Assembly: GCA_963677625.2 (NCBI GenBank)
Contig: CAXXSW010000007.1
Span: forward strand, 248,001 to 312,000
Direction: 5' to 3'
Length of the DNA stretch: 64,000 bases
Source: UBA1351 sp963677625
Lineage (GTDB): Bacteria; Bacillota; Clostridia; Lachnospirales; Vallitaleaceae
A model generated the notes under the pieces. That model worked only from the letters and a program-made list of their open reading frames with translations. It was not told the DNA's origin and ran no database searches. Both the position numbers and the translations under genes were made by a program. This document shows, one piece after another, positions 58,807 through 64,000 of this stretch (its first letter is position 1; each line of letters opens with the position of its first letter).

Positions 58807-59985
58807 TTACAAACCTTCAACTACCAAGGCTGTACCTTGTCCGCCACCGATACACAATGTAGCTAGACCGTATTTGGATCTTCTTTTATCCATCTCATAT
58901 AAAAGAGTTGTCAGGATTCTTGCACCTGATGAACCGATAGGGTGTCCCAAGGCTATAGCACCTCCGTTGACGTTGGTCTTCTCAGGATCCAGTTTCAAGT
59001 CTCGAACAACCGCCAAAGACTGGGCTGCAAAAGCTTCATTAGCTTCAACCAAATCCATATCTTCGATACTAAGACCTGCTTTATTCAATGCTTTCATACT
59101 TGAAGCTACCGGTCCGTATCCCATGATTGACGGATCCAATCCCTCAGATGCATAACTCACGATTTTGGCCATAGGTTTGATACCTAACTCGTCTGCTTTT
59201 TCCTTAGACATGATGACCAGCATGGCTGATCCATCATTGATACCTGATGAGTTGCCGGCGGTAACAGTTCCATTCTTTTTAAAGGCTGGCCTTAACTTTG
59301 CCAACTTTTCTGCACTTGTTCCTGATCGTGGGAATTCATCTTTATCTACAAGGATTTCACCTTTTCTGGTTTGAATGGTAATCGGTACAATCTCATCTCT
59401 AAACTTACCTTCGCTAATGGCTTTTTCAGCCTTCTGCTGGCTGTTGGCTGCAAACTCATCAAGCATTTGTCGAGTCAAGCCCCACTGGTCAACAATATTT
59501 TCCGCTGTGACACCCATATGGTAATCACCAAAGGCATCCCATAATCCATCTTTAATCATGACATCCACCACTGTCTGGTCGCCCATCTTGTATCCAAATC
59601 GTGCTTTATCCAAAAGATAAGGGGCATTGCTCATACTTTCTGTTCCACCAGCCAGAATTATCTCCGCATCACCTGCTTTGATAATCTGCGCTGCAAGGGA
59701 TACACTGCGTAGTCCCGATCCGCATACCTTATTAATGGACATTGCGCTGGTTTTGATATCAATCCCGGCTTTCACTCCAATCTGTCTTGCTACATTCTGT
59801 CCCAAGCCTGCTGATAAAACATTTCCGATAACAATTTCATCGATACTGTTCTTATCAATACCAGCTCTTTTAATGGCTTCTTCAGCGGCGATAACACCAA
59901 GATCAACGGCTGATAATGAAGCCAGCCCTCCTTGGAAGTTTCCTATAGGTGTTCTGACGGCACTTGCTATGACTACTTCTCTCAT
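58807..59985 (-). CDS. Acetyl-CoA acetyltransferase (thiolase)
   Basis: A 392-residue type II thiolase. The nucleophilic Cys is in NKVCGSGLRSVSLA (about 86-99), the catalytic His in GGAIALGHPIGSSGARI (about 342-358) and the second Cys in LCIGGGQGTALVVE (near the C-terminus). It splits acetoacetyl-CoA with CoA to two acetyl-CoA (or the reverse). ATG 59985 has AAGGAG 5 bp upstream and gives the standard N-terminus; 13 upstream codons are not needed. It lies between the BKACE and cyclase genes, consistent with use of acetoacetyl-CoA made by the keto acid steps. Confidence 0.93.
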   Translation of the reverse strand: MREVVIASAVRTPIGNFQGGLASLSAVDLGVIAAEEAIKRAGIDKNSIDEIVIGNVLSAGLGQNVARQIGVKAGIDIKTSAMSINKVCGSGLRSVSLAAQIIKAGDAEIILAGGTESMSNAPYLLDKARFGYKMGDQTVVDVMIKDGLWDAFGDYHMGVTAENIVDQWGLTRQMLDEFAANSQQKAEKAISEGKFRDEIVPITIQTRKGEILVDKDEFPRSGTSAEKLAKLRPAFKKNGTVTAGNSSGINDGSAMLVIMSKEKADELGIKPMAKIVSYASEGLDPSIMGYGPVASSMKALNKAGLSIEDMDLVEANEAFAAQSLAVVRDLKLDPEKTNVNGGAIALGHPIGSSGARILTTLLYEMDKRRSKYGLATLCIGGGQGTALVVEGL

Positions 59986-60047
59986 CTTGTCTCCTTGTTC
60001 TGTTTCTAAAAACCGGGATCCCAACCGGGTCCCGGTATAATTTATTT

Positions 60048-60986
60048 TTACATGCTTCCGTAATTATATATTCTGTCTGGTGCATCAACTAAATCGTCTT
60101 CATCGATTTCAGCAACGCAGCGAACCATAGATCCGTCACCCATATGCCATCTTAAGGGGAAGGCCATAAACTTGAATTTCTTACCTACCACTTTATCTAG
60201 ATCTCCGCCTAGGTTTTCAATACCTACGATGCCGTTACCCAAAAGGTACTTATGACATGGCTCCCAAGTTCCTTCCAATCTATGTTCCTCAAGGAATCCG
60301 AACTTCTCCATATATTTTTCTTTGCCATGTACTTTTATGTAAGTTGCTCTATTAAACTCAGCAAAAGCTTCTTCCCCGTACATTTCTTTATATTCATCTG
60401 TAATGGAAATACCTAAGTCTCCATTAAGGTTCATGGCTAAAGGTCCACCATTAAGTCCCATGGTTGTATGAAGAGGATGGTCTAGAGCCTGCATATCCAT
60501 TGCAACACACTTTGGCTTATACTTAGCAAACCATTTTCCTGCCTCAATACCTGTACCACAGGAATAATGGTAGTATTCTTTGGAGTCATCAAATTTCAAA
60601 TGCATACCTGTACGAAGGCAGACTACCATATCTTCCAATTCTTCCGGCTTGATATTTGCACGTTGACATGCATCTTCCAAATGTTCCGGTTCAATTAGAC
60701 CCCAGCGATCCACTTTGATATCCAAACATACAGCATCACCATAGTAAGCGTCTGCAGGCATTTCGTGAGTATATCTAGCCCTCTTGCCACTAAACTCATA
60801 CTCCATAACATGTCTTGGTGCATCAGCGTGGGTACCACAGTGCATAACCACGTCAATCTTTTGAGTCAAAACACCACTCTTTGATAGGTTATGCATTGTA
60901 TCAATCTTAGGTTTAGCGAAGTATGGCCATAATGGAATATCTGCACTAAATGGATGTGTTAAATCTACAATTACTTTCTTTCCCAT
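60048..60986 (-). CDS. Cyclase-family metal-dependent hydrolase, candidate dihydrophloroglucinol cyclohydrolase
   Basis: A 312-residue protein of the cyclase/kynurenine formamidase family (PF04199). The metal site is VVMHCGTHADAPRHV (H-x-G-T-H-x-D-x-P-x-H, about 46-60); further ligands are likely in YYHYSCGTGIEAG and AMDMQALDHPLHTTM (about 175-180). Relatives open cyclic or amide bonds by hydrolysis. Length exceeds that of KynB-like enzymes (about 210) and approaches the clade reported to open dihydrophloroglucinol to 3-hydroxy-5-oxohexanoate. The neighbours supply exactly the preceding (SDR) and following (dehydrogenase) reactions. Substrate assignment is inference. Start follows AAAGGAG. 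Confidence 0.75.
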   Translation of the reverse strand: MGKKVIVDLTHPFSADIPLWPYFAKPKIDTMHNLSKSGVLTQKIDVVMHCGTHADAPRHVMEYEFSGKRARYTHEMPADAYYGDAVCLDIKVDRWGLIEPEHLEDACQRANIKPEELEDMVVCLRTGMHLKFDDSKEYYHYSCGTGIEAGKWFAKYKPKCVAMDMQALDHPLHTTMGLNGGPLAMNLNGDLGISITDEYKEMYGEEAFAEFNRATYIKVHGKEKYMEKFGFLEEHRLEGTWEPCHKYLLGNGIVGIENLGGDLDKVVGKKFKFMAFPLRWHMGDGSMVRCVAEIDEDDLVDAPDRIYNYGSM

Positions 60987-61042
60987 GGTAAAATCTCCTT
61001 TTTACTTGATTTTAATATTTATCAATGTATTTGTTTTAGTAT

Positions 61043-61981
61043 TTACTTGTTATAAAGTACCTTAATCAGATGCTCAGATAAACGCTTCCTGGACTGTGTC
61101 TTATCTTCCTCGGTCCATTCCATAAAGCCTTTTCCACTTTTGAATCCCAAATCTCCCTTTTCCACTTTTTCTTTCAATAGTGGTGATGGCTGAGCTGAAC
61201 TTTCCAAAAACTTCAAGATATAGCTATGGATAGAGTAAGTCAAGTCTATTCCCACCATATCCGCATTTTCCATAGGTGCCAGAACTGGAAGACGCATACC
61301 GAAACTCATCTTCACTGCTTCATCAACAGTCTTAGCATCAGCAATGCCATTTTCAACAATGGATATAGCTTCACGCCATAAGGCATGCTGGAGTCGGTTA
61401 GCTACAAATCCTGGTACGTCTTTAGCGACGCGAATTGGATGTTTGCCTGCCTGCTTCATAATGGTCATCACTGTGTCCATGGTAGCTTCCGAAGTTTCTT
61501 CTGCCTTAACCACTTCTACTAAGGGGATGAGATAAGGTGGGTTCCAGAAATGTGTTCCCACAATTCGCTCTTTCTTCTCTGCCATAGAGGCAATCTCTGT
61601 AATGCTCATAACTGATGTGTTTGTACAGAAGATGGTCTCTTCACTGCAGTAACTTTCCAATTCAACCATAACCGATTGTTTGAGTTCCATGTTCTCCGGA
61701 ACGCATTCGATAATTAGATGAGCTCCTGCCACAGCCTCTTTCATATCCATTTGAATGGAAATTCTATTGATGATCTGCCCAGTCTCTTCCTGAGTAAAAA
61801 TGCCGTGTTCCACAAAAACTGACAGGTTGGATGCAATACGCTCACGTACTAGCTCTTGACTTGCAAACTTCTCATAGATGGTAACCTGATATTCTTCCTC
61901 CTTAGCAAAGACCTGGGCAATACCACATCCCATGAGTCCTCCACCAAGGATCGTTATATTCTTAATTTCAGAACTTTTCAT
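61043..61981 (-). CDS. 3-hydroxyacyl-CoA dehydrogenase family protein, candidate 3-hydroxy-5-oxohexanoate dehydrogenase
   Basis: A 312-residue enzyme of the 3-hydroxybutyryl-CoA dehydrogenase type. NAD site ITILGGGLMGCGIAQVFA (about 8-25); catalytic region VGTHFWNPPYLIPLVEVVKAE (about 132-152, with His-Glu pair) and GFVANRLQHALWREAI (about 178-193). It oxidises a 3-hydroxy acid or its CoA ester with NAD+. The operon position between the ring hydrolase and SDR suggests a free acid substrate with a 5-oxo group, giving 3,5-dioxohexanoate. ATG 61981 is used (AAGGAG, 6 bp spacing). Ordinary fatty acid oxidation is less likely because no enoyl-CoA hydratase or acyl-CoA dehydrogenase is present. Confidence 0.82.
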   Translation of the reverse strand: MKSSEIKNITILGGGLMGCGIAQVFAKEEEYQVTIYEKFASQELVRERIASNLSVFVEHGIFTQEETGQIINRISIQMDMKEAVAGAHLIIECVPENMELKQSVMVELESYCSEETIFCTNTSVMSITEIASMAEKKERIVGTHFWNPPYLIPLVEVVKAEETSEATMDTVMTIMKQAGKHPIRVAKDVPGFVANRLQHALWREAISIVENGIADAKTVDEAVKMSFGMRLPVLAPMENADMVGIDLTYSIHSYILKFLESSAQPSPLLKEKVEKGDLGFKSGKGFMEWTEEDKTQSRKRLSEHLIKVLYNK

Positions 61982-62005
61982 GCTCTTCTCCTTACCGGCC
62001 ATTGA

Positions 62006-62791
62006 CTAATTAGCCCAGTATCCGCCTTCTGTTGCTACATTAGCTCCGGTCATGAAGTCGCTGGCTTTAGATGCCAAAAAGATGGATGGTCCAACGAAGT
62101 CTTCAGGCTCGCCTAAACGGCCAACAGGAAGTCGCTTCAAGAAGTTCTTATAAACAGCACTTTCCGGATCGAACATCCACTCGGTTAGATCAGAACGGAA
62201 AACTGTCGGATTGATGGTATTGACGTTGATGCCATACTTAGCTGTCCACTCACTTGCAAGTGATTGGGCCATCAGGTCAATACCGGCTTTAGCCGTACAG
62301 TAACCTGTATAGTTAGCCATTCCCATTTTGGAACGGGCAGACGATACCATTATCACTTTTCCACCTTTTCCTTGATCAATCATTTGCTTGCCTGCATATT
62401 TACAGAACAACCAGGTTCCCTGTACATCAGAGTCCATAATCTTTTTCCACATAGACAAATCCTGTTCAATAATTGGTTGTGGGTTATTGTATCCGGCAGC
62501 TGTATATAGGACATTGATTTCACCAAAGGTCTTTACACAAGCATCAACAACTCTAATAACATCTTCTTCTACAGCAGGGTCTCCTGCTTCAGCGGCACAC
62601 TCAATACCCATGCCACGAAGTTCTTGGCAAAGGGCTTCATTTTTCTCAGTCTTACGACCGGTAACAAAAACTTTCATACCTGCCAGTCCATAACCAATGG
62701 AGATGGCTTTTCCAAGTGCTCCTGTAGCTCCAGTAATGAGAGCAACTTTTCCTTTTACATCAAACAGGTCTTTCATAAATTCTTGAGTCAT
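62006..62791 (-). CDS. SDR family oxidoreductase, candidate phloroglucinol reductase
   Basis: A 261-residue short-chain dehydrogenase. The cofactor motif reads LITGATGALGKAI (about 16-28; the canonical middle Gly is shifted, T-G-A-T-G-A-L-G). TGRKTEKNE after strand 2 has Arg and Lys, favouring NADPH. AAGYNN matches the NAAG-type box. The catalytic Ser is in MVSSARSKMG and Y-x3-K in NYTGYCTAKAG (about 152-162). Reduction of phloroglucinol, reacting as its triketone form, to dihydrophloroglucinol is the inferred role. The open frame extends 39 codons upstream over the cupin gene, but ATG 62791 follows AAGGAGG. It lies 10 bp after the cupin gene. Confidence 0.82.
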   Translation of the reverse strand: MTQEFMKDLFDVKGKVALITGATGALGKAISIGYGLAGMKVFVTGRKTEKNEALCQELRGMGIECAAEAGDPAVEEDVIRVVDACVKTFGEINVLYTAAGYNNPQPIIEQDLSMWKKIMDSDVQGTWLFCKYAGKQMIDQGKGGKVIMVSSARSKMGMANYTGYCTAKAGIDLMAQSLASEWTAKYGINVNTINPTVFRSDLTEWMFDPESAVYKNFLKRLPVGRLGEPEDFVGPSIFLASKASDFMTGANVATEGGYWAN

Positions 62792-62801
62792 CTTGTCCTC
62801 C

Positions 62802-63146
62802 TTAATAGTTGACGATGACCAACATAGATGCCGGCATGTTGGTTTCATTGATGAGTGAACGGCCTTCGTTAGGTCCAATAAAGATAGTGTCATTTTTCTT
62901 AAGAACAATCTTCTCTGCCTTGTCTTTCGTATAGATGGTCACTTGGCCTTCCAATACGGTGTATATTTTTTCACTTGGTGAATCTTCATAAGCATAATCA
63001 GCACCACCGCCAGGAAGGAAGTGGCTTAAACCCATCCAGAACTTCTCAGCTCCTGTTTCTTCTTTTCCTACAATACGCATGGCTGTCATTCCAAAATGAC
63101 CTGGCGCTTCATAAGTTTTACAATCTTTAATTTCTCTTTTAATCAT
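62802..63146 (-). CDS. Small cupin domain protein
   Basis: A 114-residue single cupin. The first motif is FLPGGGADYAYEDSPSEKIYTVLEGQVTIY (about 43-72), with Tyr and Asp where metal-binding His residues usually stand; the second is LKKNDTIFIGPNEGRSLIN (about 81-99). The loss of His ligands suggests a binding or structural protein rather than a metal enzyme. It lies directly upstream of the SDR gene and within the same operon, so it may bind the aromatic substrate, help ring opening or stabilise an enzyme. Start follows AGGAGG. Confidence 0.8.
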   Translation of the reverse strand: MIKREIKDCKTYEAPGHFGMTAMRIVGKEETGAEKFWMGLSHFLPGGGADYAYEDSPSEKIYTVLEGQVTIYTKDKAEKIVLKKNDTIFIGPNEGRSLINETNMPASMLVIVNY

Positions 63147-63304
63147 CTTAATACCTCCTGAATTTTTCGTTTAATTGATATTGTATGAAATGAGGACACT
63201 ACTTGTTTTGCTATCCCCGGTATCACTTTATTGTTCATATACAACTTCAAGCGACTTATCATTAATAGGGATGATTACCACTCCCCTTCTTCTCCATATT
63301 TTTT

Positions 63305-63958
63305 CTACTTCATCGAACTTTTTTTTGAAACCGCGACGATGATACCCAATAAGATTGACAAGAATGCTGAAGCCAATACCCTGAACTCTCCCGGCAATAA
63401 AAACACGAAAGTATGTAGTGGAATCCAGATAAAGAGACAAGTTTTCAGCCAAGAAAAGCTGACCAAACCATACCAGTCTACCCGATCTACCAACTCTTTT
63501 ACTGTCACTTTCCCCTTATGCTCTAATTTGACGTCTACATACAGATCACCGAATTTATGGTATACATACAACATAGGGCCAAATGTAAGATTCATAATAG
63601 TGCTTCCGAAGAATGCCAAGGCAAAAGTATTGCCAGCAAAAGGAAGCATACCTGATTCCATTGCCAACCTCGCACCTTGGAAATATACTGTAAAGACCAA
63701 GGTTATGGCCATCCCAAGCAATCCCCATACAATTGCTTTATAAATTAAACCATTGGGTTTAATCCACCGGTCATTAAGAATACGACCACCTAGCATATCT
63801 CCCATTGTTGCCAGAATTGCAAATTTGATAAAACCACCTACATAGGGATGCAAGTCTGTAAAGTAGATAAATCCATCTCTAAGTACCGGTATCACCAACA
63901 TAACAATCCAGATTAGCAGCAATGCCGCCCATAATAGATCACCTTTAATTTTGCTCAT
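63305..63958 (-). CDS. Polytopic membrane protein, possibly frameshifted at its C-terminus
   Basis: A 217-residue protein with six membrane helices (about 9-28, 40-55, 73-95, 105-125, 165-185 and 190-210) and an acidic loop YVDVKLEHKGKVTVKELVDRVDW. I see no close family match; the layout is vaguely Mpv17-like. It is probably the first gene visible of the phloroglucinol-type operon and could move substrate or product. The stop comes six codons after a run of eight A. Shifting one base there continues for about 30 more codons (FDEVEKIWRRRGVVIIPIND..., to the stop at 63228), which read like a natural cytosolic tail. A homopolymer indel or -1 frameshifting are both possible. The 63147-63227 gap holds only leader sequence. 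Confidence 0.6.
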   Translation of the reverse strand: MSKIKGDLLWAALLLIWIVMLVIPVLRDGFIYFTDLHPYVGGFIKFAILATMGDMLGGRILNDRWIKPNGLIYKAIVWGLLGMAITLVFTVYFQGARLAMESGMLPFAGNTFALAFFGSTIMNLTFGPMLYVYHKFGDLYVDVKLEHKGKVTVKELVDRVDWYGLVSFSWLKTCLFIWIPLHTFVFLLPGEFRVLASAFLSILLGIIVAVSKKSSMK

Positions 63959-64000
63959 ATTTACACCTTTCTAACCAAAACTTAATATCTATTTAAGGGT

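Noticed and set aside
63228..63452. Separate 74-residue gene on the - strand
   Set aside because: Most of it overlaps the membrane protein gene in another frame; only its last ~30 codons look real, and they fit better as a frameshifted tail of that gene.
1..64000. tRNA, rRNA, riboswitch or insertion-sequence genes
   Set aside because: I looked for cloverleaf-like GC-rich segments, transposase motifs and known leader patterns and found none I could support.

Overview
The window looks like the chromosome of an anaerobic, low-GC clostridium (Lachnospirales-like; inferred from AT-rich codon use, strong GGAGG ribosome binding sites, butyrate-kinase and Nfn-type fermentative enzymes, and LplB/YtcP-type sugar ABC permeases). 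It falls into two very different parts.

Part A, about 1-13,330, is an array of small promoter-poor genes, all on the + strand. Almost every gene is followed by an imperfect palindrome of 53-130 bp that starts with an RYYYAAC-like core and ends with a GTTRRRY-like core. I read these as integron attC sites and the region as a gene-cassette array. The decisive internal evidence is that the first bases of a cassette (GTTRRRY...) are the reverse complement of the R'' core at the end of the SAME cassette, not of the neighbouring one, as expected for units that circularise and reinsert. No integrase lies in the window and the array runs off the left edge. Cargo: three GNAT acetyltransferases, a DUF2971 protein, an aminoglycoside-type nucleotidyltransferase, a cupin, a lipoprotein, several small membrane proteins including two diverged paralogues, a broken lspA-like gene, an ABC exporter pair and a HAD phosphatase. 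Distal attC sites are degraded.

Part B, about 13,370 to the right edge, is almost entirely on the - strand. After a RelA/SpoT-domain protein and a Rieske oxygenase come an iron-sulfur/flavin electron-transfer module (15.9-20.8 kb) and a C-glycoside module (20.9-33.5 kb). The latter has two complete alpha/beta pairs resembling C-glycoside deglycosidases (TIM-barrel subunit plus DUF6379 subunit), a Gfo/Idh/MocA sugar oxidoreductase, an ABC importer without its own ATPase, and a membrane-bound AraC regulator. Next (33.7-47.4 kb) are an old-yellow-enzyme-type reductase, a 2-hydroxyacid dehydrogenase, a class II aldolase, an MFS transporter, an iron alcohol dehydrogenase, a CocE/NonD hydrolase with a divergent TetR regulator, an FGGY kinase, a ParB-like/BMP fusion and a flavodoxin-like protein.

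From 47.6 kb come butyrate kinase, phosphotransacetylase, AcpS, a second CocE/NonD hydrolase and a dedicated acyl carrier protein, divergent from a PucR-type regulator. From 54.3 kb to the right edge one long operon carries CoA transferase A/B, NfnAB, a beta-keto acid cleavage enzyme, thiolase, a cyclase-family hydrolase, a 3-hydroxyacyl-CoA-dehydrogenase-type enzyme, an SDR reductase, a cupin and a membrane protein. This set fits the anaerobic phloroglucinol pathway step for step (reduction, ring hydrolysis, oxidation, cleavage, CoA transfer, thiolysis, ATP formation).

Together, Part B reads as a locus for taking in a C-glycosylated polyphenol, oxidising the sugar at C3, cleaving the C-C glycosidic bond, reducing and hydrolysing the aglycone, and fermenting the phloroglucinol ring to acyl-CoA, acetate and ATP. 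The joining of these modules is inference from gene content and order; the single families are recognised from motifs.
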